Counted from the first letter of the stretch, positions 27,137 to 36,833 are shown. The stretch: DNA of 64,000 nucleotides from Mycolicibacterium sp. TY81 (GCF_018326285.1 NZ_AP023362.1:186001-250000), one strand, 5' to 3'. Numbers and translations: made by a program. The notes: generated by a model from the sequence alone, not told the origin.

Positions 27137-28006
27137 GTGCGACGCGAGAGCAAGGCCTGGCCCTACTGGCGAACCGTCCTCGGCGTGTGTGCCGGTGTGA
27201 CGATCGTCGTGGTCGGGTGTCAGACCGGCAATGTCGCCAAGGCCGACGAAGTCGACTGCAGCAAGTACAAGTGCGTCGCGCTCACGTTCGACGACGGTCC
27301 CAGCCCGTACACCGACCGGCTGCTGAAAATCCTGCAGGACAACGACGCCAAGGCGACGTTCTTCGAGATCGGCAACAAGGTCGCCGCCAACCCCGACGGC
27401 GCCAAGCGCGTCGTCGAGGCCGGCATGGAGCTCGGTCAGCACACCTGGGAACACCCCAACATGACGACCATCCCGCCGGAGTTCATCGCGGGCCAGTTCA
27501 GCAAGGCCGGCGACGCCATCGAGAAGGCCACCGGGCAGCGGCCGAAGCTGGTGCGCACCGCCGGCGGCCTGATCAATGACCAGGTGCTCGCCGAGGCCAA
27601 GAAGCAGGGCCTGGCCGACATCAACTGGGACGTCATCCCGTTCGACTGGGCCAACGACTCCAACACCGCGGCCACCCGGTACATGCTGATGACGCAGATC
27701 AAGCCGAATTCGGTGGTCCTGTTCCACGACACCTACTCGTCGACGGTCGACCTGGTGCAGCAGTTCATCCCGGTGCTCAAGGCCAACGGCTATCACCTGG
27801 TGACGGTTAGCCACATGATCGGCCACCGCGAGCCGGGCACCAGCTACGGAAGCCGGGAGAACGGCCCGCCGGTCAACGATCTGACCGACATCCCGCCGGC
27901 CGAGATTCCGACGCTGCCCAACACGCCGTCACCGCCGCCGATGCCGAACATCCCGATCACCGACATCCCGGGTGCCAACTCCGGCGGCTCGAACAACGGC
28001 CAGTAG
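27137..28006 (+). CDS. Polysaccharide deacetylase (NodB fold), probable exported lipoprotein (Rv1096 homologue)
   Basis: 289 residues from GTG 27137. NodB motifs: TFDDGPSPYT (catalytic Asp and metal Asp, D52-D53), HTWEH (HxxxH metal ligands), and late FHDTY. The N-terminus has a basic start, a hydrophobic stretch and VVGC at residues 25-28, which could be a lipobox. The last 50 residues are Pro/Asn-rich. The family removes acetyl groups from peptidoglycan or other cell-wall sugars. Substrate not shown by sequence. Confidence 0.88.
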   Translation: MRRESKAWPYWRTVLGVCAGVTIVVVGCQTGNVAKADEVDCSKYKCVALTFDDGPSPYTDRLLKILQDNDAKATFFEIGNKVAANPDGAKRVVEAGMELGQHTWEHPNMTTIPPEFIAGQFSKAGDAIEKATGQRPKLVRTAGGLINDQVLAEAKKQGLADINWDVIPFDWANDSNTAATRYMLMTQIKPNSVVLFHDTYSSTVDLVQQFIPVLKANGYHLVTVSHMIGHREPGTSYGSRENGPPVNDLTDIPPAEIPTLPNTPSPPPMPNIPITDIPGANSGGSNNGQ

Positions 28007-28298
28007 CTGCGCCCGGGCGGTTTCAGGTACGCGCTCGCACCGACAACGCGAATCGTTTGATTTGGGCTTCCACGACGGATCCGTGGGTGTATCGAGCATC
28101 AGATGTACGCGGCTTCAATCGCGGTGGGGGCGTGGCTGCCCTGACTGAAGTCAGGTACCTTTTCCGGCCGCTGGACGTCCCTGGGTTCAATCACCACCGG
28201 TGGTTGGTCATCGCGATTGAACTCACGGACTTTTCCGCCCGACTCGGGCGCCAACGCATCTGCTGAGCCACGATCTGACGAGCTGACTCGCGGCGGCG
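28007..28298. other. Intergenic region, no convincing gene
   Basis: Between the deacetylase and a small minus-strand gene. It contains two small palindromes, CCTGACTGAAGTCAGG (28138-28153) and ACCACCGGTGGT, but no open frame with family resemblance or a good ribosome site. The Rv1097c equivalent expected here from synteny is absent. Confidence 0.5.
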
Positions 28299-28601
28299 CT
28301 ACGCAGTGGGGAAGCGGTCGACGATCGCGTCGACCATCGCCAGGAGATCGGCGATGCGCCCGCGTAGTACCTCGAGATGCTTGTCGGCGCCCTGCTTGGC
28401 CGCCCGCCGCTCCGTCACCGCCAATTGCAGGTGCAACTCGGCCAGTTCGTCCTCGAGCAGTTCGATGAACAGCCTGGCCTGCAGGACATCGGCGTTCCGT
28501 TGACCCGGTGCTGTCGTCACGAGTTTGAGGACCTCGGCCTGGGGTTTGGGCAGCCGCTCGCCGGTGTGCGTGTGCGGCATTTGGAAGCGGCCGTGCGTCA
28601 T
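28299..28601 (-). CDS. Small predicted coiled-coil protein, unknown
   Basis: About 100 residues from ATG 28601 (a second ATG seven codons on is equally likely). The last 65 residues (LFIELLEDELAELHLQLAV and DKHLEVLRGRIADLLAMVD) form a strongly helical, heptad-like pattern. A longer frame upstream would run through a tRNA-like sequence and is not favoured. No neighbour explains it. Coding status is moderately supported by the amphipathic pattern only. Confidence 0.4.
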   Translation of the reverse strand: MTHGRFQMPHTHTGERLPKPQAEVLKLVTTAPGQRNADVLQARLFIELLEDELAELHLQLAVTERRAAKQGADKHLEVLRGRIADLLAMVDAIVDRFPTA

Positions 28602-29040
28602 GCACGGGACGGCATCCAGCCGGGCACCTCGGTGCGAATCGGTGAGCTCGGCCGTCATTGCAACACAATTGCAAACGCACGGGTCGAATCCCGTTTCCCG
28701 GCAGTATCTGTCCAGTAAGGAGCTGTTCACATTCGCTTCACCTGCGATGTGAGCTGGCGGCCGCCGAGCGGGCTAATCTGTCCCATTGATCCTGCGCTCA
28801 CGGTCATGTCCACTCGGGATTTTGCGCCGTAGCCGCGGAATCAATGTCGGCCTCGCGTTGATCGTGCGCTCAGGATCCGCGCTACTCGAACTTTGTCTGC
28901 ATAACCGCAAAGTCAACGGGCACAGGGCATTTGCTTGTCGAGTGCCCAGCGGGCGGAGCCTCGCGACTGTGCCGCCAGCGCCTCCCGCCCGCGGATCTGA
29001 CGATCTGTACGCACCCTGGACGTGAATTCCGGCGAAACAC
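28602..29040. other. Intergenic region with a tRNA-like remnant, no gene
   Basis: Bases 28620-28703 resemble a broken tRNA: GCCGGGC and TCCCGGC could form an acceptor stem, and ACGGG-TCGAAT-CCCGT a T-arm lacking one loop base, but no proper D-arm or anticodon arm forms. Further on, TTGATC(C/G)TGCGCTCA occurs twice (about 28786 and 28858). No open frame here is convincing. Confidence 0.45.
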
Positions 29041-29074
29041 GAAGCCCCCAGAATCCAGGGATTCTGGGGGCTTC
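29041..29074 (-). terminator. Stem-loop downstream of fum
   Basis: GAAGCCCCCAGAAT (29041-29054) pairs perfectly with ATTCTGGGGGCTTC (29061-29074), loop CCAGGG. It lies 19 bases beyond the fum stop on the minus strand, consistent with the end of the glpX-fum transcript. Confidence 0.75.
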
Positions 29075-29092
29075 GCGGCTCAGCGCAGAAAA

Positions 29093-30499
29093 CTACTCGC
29101 CGTCCTTGACCTTCGCCATGGCCAGCACGTCGAGACGCTTGTCCAGCTCGGCCAGGGAGAGGTTCTCGCCGATCAGGCCGCGGTCGATGACCGTCTGCCG
29201 GATGGTCTTCTTCTCCTTGAGGGCTTCCTTGGCGACCTTGGCGGCCTCTTCGTAGCCGATGGCCGAGTTCAGCGGCGTCACGATCGACGGCGACGACTCC
29301 GCCAGCGTGCGCAGGTGGTCCTCGTTGGCGACGAGGCCGTCGATGCACTTGGACGCGAACAGCCGCGACACGTTGGACAGCAGCGTGAAGGACTCGAGCA
29401 CATTGCGGGCCATCATCGGGATGTAGACGTTCAGCTCGAAGGCGCCCGATAGGCCGCCGACGGTGACGGCCGCGTCGTTGCCGATGACCTGCGCGGCGAC
29501 CTGGGTAACCGCTTCGGGCAGAACAGGATTCACCTTGCCCGGCATGATCGAGCTGCCCGGCTGCAGGTCCGGCAGCTGGATTTCGCCGAGGCCGGTCAGC
29601 GGGCCCGAGCCCATCCAGCGCACGTCGTTGGCGATCTTGGTGAGCGACACCGCGATGGTCTTCAGCGCGCCGGACGCCTCGACGAGTCCGTCGCGGGCGG
29701 CCTGGGCCTCGAAAGAGTCTGCGGCGGTGCGCAGTTCGGCGATGCCGGTCTGGTTCACCAGCACCTCGACGACCTTGGCGCCGAAGCCGTCGGGGGCGTT
29801 CAGGCCGGTGCCGACGGCGGTGCCGCCGATGGCCAGCTCACCCAGGCGGGGCAATGTCGCCTTGACGCGTTCGATGCCGGCCTCGATCTGGCGGGCGTAG
29901 CCGCCGAACTCCTGGCCCAGGGTGACGGGCACCGCGTCCATGAGGTGAGTACGGCCGGACTTGACGACGGTGCGCCACGCGCGGGCCTTGTTGGCCAGCG
30001 ACTCGTGCAGCACCTCGAGGGCCGGAATCAGGTGGCGCACAGCGGCTTCCGTTGCCGCGATGTGTGTGGCGGTGGGGAAGGTGTCGTTGGAGCTCTGCGA
30101 CATGTTGACGTGGTCGTTGGGGTGGACCTCGACGCCGTTGCGCGCCGCGATGGAGGCGATGACCTCGTTGGCGTTCATGTTCGAGCTGGTGCCCGAGCCG
30201 GTCTGGAACACGTCGATGGGGAACTGGTCATCGTGCAGACCGTCGGCGATCTCACCGGCGGCGGCGATGATGGCGTCGGCCTTGTCGGGGTCCAGCAGGC
30301 CCAGGTCCTTGTTGACCTGTGCGCAGGCGCCCTTCAGCAGACCCAGCGCGCGGATCTGGGTGCGCTCCAGGCCGCGGAACGAGATGGGGAAGTTCTCCAC
30401 GGCGCGTTGTGTCTGCGCGCGCCACAGGGCGTTGACCGGAACCCGGACCTCGCCCATGGTGTCGTGCTCGATCCGGTACTCGACATCGTTGTCGGACAT
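29093..30499 (-). CDS. fum: Fumarate hydratase, class II
   Basis: 468 residues. Fumarase/aspartase superfamily: [18 protein letters not shown], and the signature [17 protein letters not shown] with the catalytic serine loop; the substrate site [13 protein letters not shown] is present. It interconverts fumarate and malate in the citric acid cycle, cytoplasmic tetramer. Downstream of glpX by 28 bases on the same strand, so they form an operon (Rv1099c-Rv1098c order). Confidence 0.95.
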   Translation of the reverse strand: MSDNDVEYRIEHDTMGEVRVPVNALWRAQTQRAVENFPISFRGLERTQIRALGLLKGACAQVNKDLGLLDPDKADAIIAAAGEIADGLHDDQFPIDVFQTGSGTSSNMNANEVIASIAARNGVEVHPNDHVNMSQSSNDTFPTATHIAATEAAVRHLIPALEVLHESLANKARAWRTVVKSGRTHLMDAVPVTLGQEFGGYARQIEAGIERVKATLPRLGELAIGGTAVGTGLNAPDGFGAKVVEVLVNQTGIAELRTAADSFEAQAARDGLVEASGALKTIAVSLTKIANDVRWMGSGPLTGLGEIQLPDLQPGSSIMPGKVNPVLPEAVTQVAAQVIGNDAAVTVGGLSGAFELNVYIPMMARNVLESFTLLSNVSRLFASKCIDGLVANEDHLRTLAESSPSIVTPLNSAIGYEEAAKVAKEALKEKKTIRQTVIDRGLIGENLSLAELDKRLDVLAMAKVKDGE

Positions 30500-30527
30500 G
30501 TGCTCCCTTTGGTTGAGGTGAAACGAA

Positions 30528-31556
30528 TTACGGCAGGGGGTGTGCGGCGGAAATATCCCCGGTGAAGTCCACCGCGGAGTATTCGTTGAGCTTGGACAGC
30601 CGGTGGTAGGCCTCGATCATCCGGACGGTGCCGGACTTCGAGCGCATCACGATCGACTGCGTGGTGCAACCGCCGGCGAAGTACCGCACACCGTTGAGCA
30701 GGTCACCATCGGTGACGCCCGTGGCGCAGAAGAAGACGTTGTCGCCGGCGACCAGGTCTTCGGTGGTCAGCACGCGCTCCAGGTCGTAGCCACGGTCCAG
30801 GGCCCGCTGCCGCTCGGCGTCGTCGGTCGGCGCGAGGACGGCCTGGATGGCGCCGCCCATGCAGCGGATGGCGGCCGCGGCGATGATGCCTTCGGGCGTG
30901 CCACCGATACCGGCCAGGATGTCGGTGCCGGACTCGGGGCGGCAGGCCGAGATGGCGCCGGCGACGTCGCCGTCGGAGATCAGGCGGATGCGGGCACCGG
31001 CCTCGCGAACCTCGCTGATCAGCTGGGCGTGCCGGGGCCGGTCCAGGATGCACACCGTGACATCGGCCACCGACTCGTTGAGGCGCTTGGCGACGCGGCG
31101 GATGTTCTCGCCGATGGGTGCGGTGATGTCGATGACGTCGGCGGCGTCCGGTCCGACGGCGATCTTGTTCATGTAGAACACGGCCGACGGGTCGAACATG
31201 GTGCCGCGCTCGGAGACCGCGAGCACCGAGATGGCGTTGGGCATGCCCTTGCTCATCAGGGTGGTGCCGTCGACCGGGTCGACGGCGAAGTCGCAGTCCG
31301 GACCGTCGCCGTTGCCGACCTCTTCGCCGTTGTAGAGCATCGGTGCGTGGTCCTTCTCGCCCTCGCCGATGACCACTACGCCGCGCATCGAGACCGAATT
31401 GACCAGCTCACGCATGGCGTCGACGGCCGCGCCGTCACCGCCTTCCTTGTCGCCGCGGCCAACCCAGCGGCCGGCGGCCATGGCCCCGGCTTCGGTGACC
31501 CGGACGAGTTCGAGTGCGAGGTTGCGGTCTGGGGCTTCCCGGCGCGAAGGCGTCAT
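30528..31556 (-). CDS. glpX: Fructose-1,6-bisphosphatase, class II
   Basis: 342 residues. GlpX fold: [34 protein letters not shown], and [16 protein letters not shown] supply the metal-binding acids; [18 protein letters not shown] follows. It performs the last irreversible step of gluconeogenesis and is the essential FBPase of mycobacteria. Divergent from the DUF4245 gene, upstream of fum. Confidence 0.95.
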   Translation of the reverse strand: MTPSRREAPDRNLALELVRVTEAGAMAAGRWVGRGDKEGGDGAAVDAMRELVNSVSMRGVVVIGEGEKDHAPMLYNGEEVGNGDGPDCDFAVDPVDGTTLMSKGMPNAISVLAVSERGTMFDPSAVFYMNKIAVGPDAADVIDITAPIGENIRRVAKRLNESVADVTVCILDRPRHAQLISEVREAGARIRLISDGDVAGAISACRPESGTDILAGIGGTPEGIIAAAAIRCMGGAIQAVLAPTDDAERQRALDRGYDLERVLTTEDLVAGDNVFFCATGVTDGDLLNGVRYFAGGCTTQSIVMRSKSGTVRMIEAYHRLSKLNEYSAVDFTGDISAAHPLP

Positions 31557-31610
31557 GCGCAGATTGTCCCATTAGCCGGTGCGCGTCGGGGAGCTGGGAT
31601 ACTGAGCACC

Positions 31611-32309
31611 GTGACGTCATCATCCCCGGAACCTGAGGGCCAGCCGATCGCCGCACCCGAGGTGGTCGCCGAGGGCCAGTCGGTGCCGGTGCCGCGCCCG
31701 GCCAAGGACCGGCTGCTGCAAGACGGCCGGGATATGTTCTGGTCGATCGCCCCGCTGGTGGTGGCATGTATCGCGCTGGCCGGGATGCTCGGGATGTGCT
31801 CGTTCGCCCCGCAAGGGCCGGGTAAGGGTCCAGCGCCGCAGTACGACGCCCCGGCCGCCCTCAAGGCCGACGCGGCGGCGCTGCACATCCCGATCCGCGT
31901 GCCCGAGCTGCCGTCCGGGTGGCATGCCAATTCCGGGTCCCGCGGCAGCATCGAGGCGGGTCGCATCGACCCCGTCACCAAGCAGCCCACGCGGGCGCTG
32001 ACGTCCAAGGTGGGTTATCTGACCGCCGCAGGCATGTTCGTGGCGCTGACCCAGAGCAATGCCGACGAGGACAAGCTGGTCGCCTCGATCCACAGCGGTA
32101 TGTACCCGACCGGTGCCCAGGATCTGGGCGGCGTGCACTGGGTGGTCTACGAGGGTGCGGGCGAAGACCAGCGGGGCACCGAACCGATCTGGACGGCCAG
32201 GCTCGACGGGCCGACCGGCCCGGCGCAGGTCGCGGTCAGTGGGTCGGCTGGGCCGGTGGATTATCGGACGCTGGCGGAGGCGACGCAGCAGGCACAGCCA
32301 CTGCGGTAG
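31611..32309 (+). CDS. DUF4245 membrane-anchored protein (Rv1100 homologue)
   Basis: 232 residues from GTG 31611; codons upstream overlap glpX in antisense and are not coding. A Pro/Glu-rich cytoplasmic start, one membrane helix (IAPLVVACIALAGMLGMCSF) and an extracytoplasmic domain (RVPELPSGWHANSGSRG, VHWVVYEG). Conserved in Actinobacteria beside glpX; function unknown. Its last 74 bases overlap the end of the convergent AI-2E-type gene. Confidence 0.82.
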   Translation: MTSSSPEPEGQPIAAPEVVAEGQSVPVPRPAKDRLLQDGRDMFWSIAPLVVACIALAGMLGMCSFAPQGPGKGPAPQYDAPAALKADAAALHIPIRVPELPSGWHANSGSRGSIEAGRIDPVTKQPTRALTSKVGYLTAAGMFVALTQSNADEDKLVASIHSGMYPTGAQDLGGVHWVVYEGAGEDQRGTEPIWTARLDGPTGPAQVAVSGSAGPVDYRTLAEATQQAQPLR

Positions 32310-33465
32310 CCGGTTGCGATCGGCGCATTCGGGCCCACAGTGCGGCGCTCAGCCGGGACAGGCGTCCCGGTGCCCGGGGTTCGTCGGGTTCGGGGTCGCT
32401 CAGCGGAACGCCTTTGTACACCGCGAGATACACGCTGATTGTGGTGACGACGACGATCATCAGCACCGGGCCGATCACCAGGCCCAGGAAACCGAACATC
32501 GCGATCCCGGAGAACACCGACAGCAGCATCAGTGCGGAATCCAGCCGGGCCGCGCGGGGCACCAGGATCGGCCGGAGCACATTGTCGATATTGGTGACCA
32601 CCAGGATGTGGAACAGGATGACGAACAGTCCGCCGCCGACATTGCCGAACAACGCCAGGCCGATGCCGAACGGGATGCTGACGATGCCGCCGCCCAGCGG
32701 GATCACCGACAGGGCACTCAGCAGGATCGCGAAGATGAAGAAACCGTCGTGGAAGCCGGCGATGTAGATCGAGATCGCGCCGGACACACCCTGCGCCAGT
32801 GCGATGACGAACTGGCCGAGGACCGTGCCGCGCACCATGGCGCCCATCTTGGCCAGGTACAGGTCGGTGACGTCCTCGCCGAGTGGGTTGAGCCGCCGGA
32901 TCAGTAGGACCACGTCATCGCCGTTGACCAGCAGCGAGATGAACACATAGATGAAGATGACGGCACCGGCGAGCGCGCCGAAAAGTCCGCCCGCGGCGGT
33001 CTGCAGCACGTTCAGGCCCCACTCGCCCGCGCGCTGCGCAAACGTGATGATCCACTTCTGGACCGACTCCGGCGTCAGGGTCACGTGGTGCAGGTAGGGG
33101 ATTTGTGACAGCAGGTCGTTGGCGGCTTGCAGCGCCCGAGTGCCCAGCGCGCCCATGTCGTTACGACTCACCCACTGCGACACGTTGCGGATCATGGCGG
33201 TGATCTGGACGACGCCGATGGCGACGGCCCCGCTGATCGGCACGACCACGACCAGCAGCGCGGCCAGCAGGGTCAGGGTGGCCGACAGGCCGGTGCTCAG
33301 CCGCTTCGACAGCCGACGGAACAACGGGGTGAAAAGGTAGGCCACCACCCCGGCAACGACGACCAGCATGAACTGCCCGCGCAGGAAGTACGCGCCGAAT
33401 CCGACCGCCAGGACCGTCGCGACGGCGAGGGCCCGTTTCTGGGTGACCGTGAATTCGGTGTCCAT
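32236..33465 (-). CDS. AI-2E/TqsA-family transporter-like membrane protein (Rv1101c homologue)
   Basis: 409 residues from ATG 33465. The pattern of about eight membrane helices with a long periplasmic-type loop (residues 85-150) and the conserved end SVIPLGGGIVSIPFGIG, then NIDNVLRPILVPRAARLDS, identifies the AI-2 exporter-like superfamily. Members act as exporters or ion antiporters; substrate unknown. The last 40 residues are a Pro/Ala-rich tail that overlaps the DUF4245 gene on the other strand. Confidence 0.82.
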   Translation of the reverse strand: MDTEFTVTQKRALAVATVLAVGFGAYFLRGQFMLVVVAGVVAYLFTPLFRRLSKRLSTGLSATLTLLAALLVVVVPISGAVAIGVVQITAMIRNVSQWVSRNDMGALGTRALQAANDLLSQIPYLHHVTLTPESVQKWIITFAQRAGEWGLNVLQTAAGGLFGALAGAVIFIYVFISLLVNGDDVVLLIRRLNPLGEDVTDLYLAKMGAMVRGTVLGQFVIALAQGVSGAISIYIAGFHDGFFIFAILLSALSVIPLGGGIVSIPFGIGLALFGNVGGGLFVILFHILVVTNIDNVLRPILVPRAARLDSALMLLSVFSGIAMFGFLGLVIGPVLMIVVVTTISVYLAVYKGVPLSDPEPDEPRAPGRLSRLSAALWARMRRSQPATAVAVPAASPPPASDNPPAQPTH

Positions 33466-33497
33466 GACGGTGATTCTGACGGATTTGCCGCCGGTTG

Positions 33498-34262
33498 CTA
33501 CCCCGACGCGAGCTTGAGGAGGTGGCTCATGATGTCGGGGTAGCGCTTGAGATGCGCGCCGCCGTTGAGGTCGAGAACCTCGCCCGTCATCCAGGACGAC
33601 TGCTCCGAGCACAGGAACAGCACGGCGTTGGCGATGTCCTCGGGGGTGCCGGCGCGGCCCAGCGCGGTGTTCTCGACGTACTCGTCGACGACGCCGGGGA
33701 TCATCGCGGCGCCTTCGGTCAGGGGAGTGGTCACGAAACCGGGGGCGACGGCGTTGACGCGAATGCCCTTGGGGCCCAACTCCAATGCGGCCACCTCGGT
33801 CAGCATCGACAGGCCGGCCTTGGCGGCGCTGTAGGCGCTCATGCCGATGGCGGGCTGGCGGCCGTTGAGCGACGAGATGCACACCAGCGACCCACCCTCA
33901 CGCAACTTCTGGCCGGCGTATTTGGTGACGATGAACGACCCCGTCAGGCAGCAGTCGACGACGGCGCGGAAGTCCTCGACCGGCATGTCGACGATGAGCC
34001 CGAAGGTCGAGAACCCGGCGCAGCTGACGACGGCGTCCAGCTCCCCGGTCTGCTCGAAGACGGCAGCGACGGACGCTTCGTCGGTGACCTCGACGGCGAC
34101 GGCGGTGTGCGGTGCGCCGAGTTCGGCGGAGCGGGCCTCGGCGAGTTCGGCGTTCCGGTCGGCGATGGTGACGCGGTAGCCCTGCGCGGCCAGTCCTTGG
34201 GCGGTGGCCCAGCCGATACCGGATGCCCCACCGACGACGAGGGCGCTGCGCTGTGTGCTCAC
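33498..34262 (-). CDS. Short-chain dehydrogenase/reductase
   Basis: 254 residues from a GTG six bases after AGGAG. Classical SDR: GGASGIGWATA nucleotide site, an Asp (IADRNAELAEAR) at the end of beta-2 favouring NAD(H), catalytic Ser in VCISSLNGRQ, and YSAAKAG (YxxxK). Substrate cannot be named. A perfect 19-bp inverted repeat lies 43 bases upstream and could be its operator. Confidence 0.85.
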   Translation of the reverse strand: MSTQRSALVVGGASGIGWATAQGLAAQGYRVTIADRNAELAEARSAELGAPHTAVAVEVTDEASVAAVFEQTGELDAVVSCAGFSTFGLIVDMPVEDFRAVVDCCLTGSFIVTKYAGQKLREGGSLVCISSLNGRQPAIGMSAYSAAKAGLSMLTEVAALELGPKGIRVNAVAPGFVTTPLTEGAAMIPGVVDEYVENTALGRAGTPEDIANAVLFLCSEQSSWMTGEVLDLNGGAHLKRYPDIMSHLLKLASG

Positions 34263-34304
34263 TGGTTTCTCCTGGCGTGATCGAAACCTGTCCCCGGGCC
34301 CGGA

Positions 34305-34346
34305 CCACAGGTGTGAACAGATTACACAATCTGTTCACACCTGTGG
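34305..34346. promoter_or_regulatory. Perfect 19-bp inverted repeat upstream of the SDR gene
   Basis: Arms 34305-34323 and 34328-34346 (core GGTGTGAACAGATT and complement) flank ACAC. It lies between the end of the histidine kinase gene and the SDR start, both on the minus strand. It could be an operator for the SDR gene or a terminator of the two-component operon; the A/T-rich centre and position about 45 bases before the SDR start favour an operator. Confidence 0.6.
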
Positions 34347-34355
34347 GTGAAGTGT

Positions 34356-35384
34356 CTATGTGCTGTCGGCGAGCGGAAGCCGAACCTCGAAGCGTGCGCC
34401 CGTTTCGAGGTTGTGAGCCGACAACGTGCCGCGGTGGGCCTGCACCAGACCCGCTGCGATGGCCAGTCCCAAACCGGACCCACTCGGCAGTGACGAATCG
34501 GCGCGCGGCACGCGGCCGTTGGACCCCCTATAGGCGACGTCGAACACCCTGGCCAGATCAGCCTCGTCGATACCCACTCCCGTGTCGTCGACGCGGGCCC
34601 AGGCGCCGTCGGCGTCGCGGCCCAGCGTCAGCTCGACGCGGCCCCCTTCCGGGGTATGGGCGATGGCGTTGGCCACCAGATTGGACAGCACCCGCACCAA
34701 CGCCCGGTCACTGCCGATCACTCGGACGGGTTCGGCCGGCAGTTGAGCAGCCAGTTGCACCCCGGCTCGCTCCGCGGCGATCCGGTGGGTAGCCAAGACG
34801 TCGTCGACGACTTCATCGAGCGCGACGGTGTCGTGCGCCGGTTGGACCGCGCCGGCATTGATCTTCGACATCTCGAACAGGTCGTCGACCATCTCGGAAA
34901 GCCGAATCGATTCCTGCTCAATGTGTTTGGCGTGCGACCGCACCTCGGTACTGTCCACGAGGCCATCGGAGATCGCCTCGGACACCGCTCGGATACCGGC
35001 CAGTGGGGTACGCAGGTCGTGGCTGACGAACGCCACCAGGCGGCGCCGGGATTGTTCGGCGGCCCGCTCGGAAGCTCGGATTTCTTGCTCCCACACCGTT
35101 CTTCGCGCTTGGTAGCGGGCCAGCATCACCGCCGCGGGGATGGTCACCACCGCGACGATCACCAGCACCACCGCGATGCGCTCGAAGGTCTCGGTGATCA
35201 TGAAGCCGCTGGCGCCGAGCACGCCGGTGAAGGTCGCGAGGGTTGGAATCAGAACCAGGGCAACCATGCTGACCGCCAGCGACCAGGAGCGAGCCAGGTG
35301 GATCAACACGCCGCCGGCTACCACGACGGGAACCGAACAGGCCAGTGCCCAACCGATGATCTCCCACAGGTCAGTTGCCGGCAT
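34356..35384 (-). CDS. Sensor histidine kinase
   Basis: 342 residues from ATG 35384, which overlaps the end of the response regulator gene by 14 bases. Three hydrophobic segments (about residues 5-90) form a short membrane sensor with almost no outside loop; then a coiled linker, the HisKA motif FVSHDLRTPLAGIR, an N-box (LSNLVANAIAHTPEGG) and G boxes (VDDTGVGID, GSGLGLAIAAG). Partner of the response regulator encoded directly upstream. Signal unknown. Confidence 0.88.
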   Translation of the reverse strand: MPATDLWEIIGWALACSVPVVVAGGVLIHLARSWSLAVSMVALVLIPTLATFTGVLGASGFMITETFERIAVVLVIVAVVTIPAAVMLARYQARRTVWEQEIRASERAAEQSRRRLVAFVSHDLRTPLAGIRAVSEAISDGLVDSTEVRSHAKHIEQESIRLSEMVDDLFEMSKINAGAVQPAHDTVALDEVVDDVLATHRIAAERAGVQLAAQLPAEPVRVIGSDRALVRVLSNLVANAIAHTPEGGRVELTLGRDADGAWARVDDTGVGIDEADLARVFDVAYRGSNGRVPRADSSLPSGSGLGLAIAAGLVQAHRGTLSAHNLETGARFEVRLPLADST

Positions 35385-36060
35385 GATCGTCGTCTCCCCA
35401 CAGATAGCCGCGCCCCCATACCGTCTGAATCCGATGTGCCGCACCGAGTTTGGCGCGCAGCCGTTTGATGTGCACCGTCACCGTCGATTGGTCGCCAAAA
35501 TCCCACTGCCACACCAGTTTCAGCAGCTGGTCGCGGGAGTACACAGTGCCGGGATGGGTGAGTAGGAACACCAACAAGTCGAATTCACGGTTGGTTAGAC
35601 TCACTGCGACGCCGTCGATGCTCACCGAATGTGCGGAAGTCGACACCTGCAGCGCACCGTTCGTGATCTCCAAGGGCCCAGCCAGATCCCGAGCCGGCAC
35701 CCGTCGTAGCACCGAACGCACCCGCAAGGCGAGCTCGCGGGGGCTGAATGGTTTGGTGAGGTAGTCATCAGCGCCGGCCTCCAAACCGGCGATCCGGTCG
35801 TCCTCCTCGCCGAGCGCGGTCAAGAGCATCACCGGCAGTCCGTAGCCGTCGCCGCGGCGCATGCTGCGGCACAATGTCAGCCCGTCGGGTCCGGGCATCA
35901 TCACGTCGAGCACCGCCATGTCGACACGCTCCGTGTTCAACAGCGCCAGCGCCTCATTGCCGTCACGCGCGATCGAGACATTGTGCCCGTCTCGCTCCAG
36001 ATACCGACGCACCACATCACGCACGACGGGGTCGTCATCTGCGATCAATACCCTCGTCAC
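35371..36060 (-). CDS. OmpR/PhoB-family response regulator
   Basis: 229 residues from a GTG. Receiver domain with acidic pocket (ADDD), phosphoacceptor D52 in VLDVMMPG, and the Lys of YLTKPFSPREL; winged-helix output domain (SLTNREFDLLVFLLTHPG, VHIKRLRAKLG, TVWGRGY). It is cotranscribed with the kinase and divergent from the glycosyltransferase operon at 36174, which it may control. The 113-bp shared intergenic region has GTCA half-sites (GTCATCATTTGAC) that could bind it. Confidence 0.9.
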   Translation of the reverse strand: MTRVLIADDDPVVRDVVRRYLERDGHNVSIARDGNEALALLNTERVDMAVLDVMMPGPDGLTLCRSMRRGDGYGLPVMLLTALGEEDDRIAGLEAGADDYLTKPFSPRELALRVRSVLRRVPARDLAGPLEITNGALQVSTSAHSVSIDGVAVSLTNREFDLLVFLLTHPGTVYSRDQLLKLVWQWDFGDQSTVTVHIKRLRAKLGAAHRIQTVWGRGYLWGDDDHAGN

Positions 36061-36173
36061 ACTCGACAGCCTAGCCCGCCAGTAACTCTGGTCATGGCTT
36101 CTACCAGCACCTATGTCACAGTTTCGTCATCATTTGACCCTTGGCTGCGGCGCACGGCCCGCTTTACCGTCGG

Positions 36174-36833
36174 ATGATGTCCAGCTCTGCGATCACGGTG
36201 ATCCTGCCGTGTCTGAACGAGGCCGAGTCGCTGCCCGCGATTCTGGCCGTCCTCCCAAACGGATACCGGGCTCTGGTGGTCGACAACAACAGCACCGACG
36301 GGACGGCGACCGTGGCGCGGGCCCACGGCGCCGACGTGATCACCGAACTGGAGCCCGGATACGGTGCGGCGGTCCATGCCGGCGTGCTGGCAGCGCAGAC
36401 GTCGACGGTTGCGGTGCTCGACGCCGACGGGTCGCTGGACCCGCGGGCGTTGCCGTATCTGGTTGCGATGCTCGACCGCGGTGCCGACCTGGTCATCGGG
36501 CGGCGCCGCGCGGTTCCCGGGCTACGTTGGCACTGGCATGCCCGCCTGGGCACCGCCGTGGTGTGTTGGCGATTGCGGACCCGATACAGGTTGCCGGTGC
36601 ACGACATTGCGCCCATGCGGGTGGCCCGGCGCGAGGCGCTGCTGGGTCTCGGTATCGCGGATCGTCGATTCGGCTATCCGCTGGAACTGTTGGTGCGCGC
36701 GGGGCAGGCGGGCTGGCAGGTAGTTGAAACCGATGTCAGCTATGGCCCGCGCACCGGCGGCGAGTCGAAAGTGAGCGGTTCGTTGCGTGGCAGTTTTCTT
36801 GCCGCACTGGACTTCTGGCGGGTGATCTCATGA
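36174..36833 (+). CDS. Family 2 glycosyltransferase
   Basis: 219 residues from the first of two adjacent ATGs. GT-A fold: ITVILPCLNEAESL, VVDNNSTDGTATVA, and the DxD motif in VLDADGSLDP. There is no membrane helix, so it is a soluble or peripheral enzyme adding a sugar from a nucleotide donor to a lipid or other acceptor, which is not evident. First gene of an operon whose members overlap by ATGA or are spaced by a few bases. Confidence 0.85.
   Translation: MMSSSAITVILPCLNEAESLPAILAVLPNGYRALVVDNNSTDGTATVARAHGADVITELEPGYGAAVHAGVLAAQTSTVAVLDADGSLDPRALPYLVAMLDRGADLVIGRRRAVPGLRWHWHARLGTAVVCWRLRTRYRLPVHDIAPMRVARREALLGLGIADRRFGYPLELLVRAGQAGWQVVETDVSYGPRTGGESKVSGSLRGSFLAALDFWRVIS

Noticed and set aside
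28057..28266. A 69-codon plus-strand frame after the deacetylase gene
   Set aside because: No ribosome site, no hydrophobic or helical pattern and no family resemblance.
28773..29348. A 191-codon minus-strand frame around the fum 3' end
   Set aside because: Overlaps the fum coding sequence in another frame and the fum terminator; composition is shadow-like.
30540..31610. Upstream extension of the DUF4245 gene
   Set aside because: This part is antisense to glpX; the GTG at 31611 gives the expected N-terminus with a single membrane helix.
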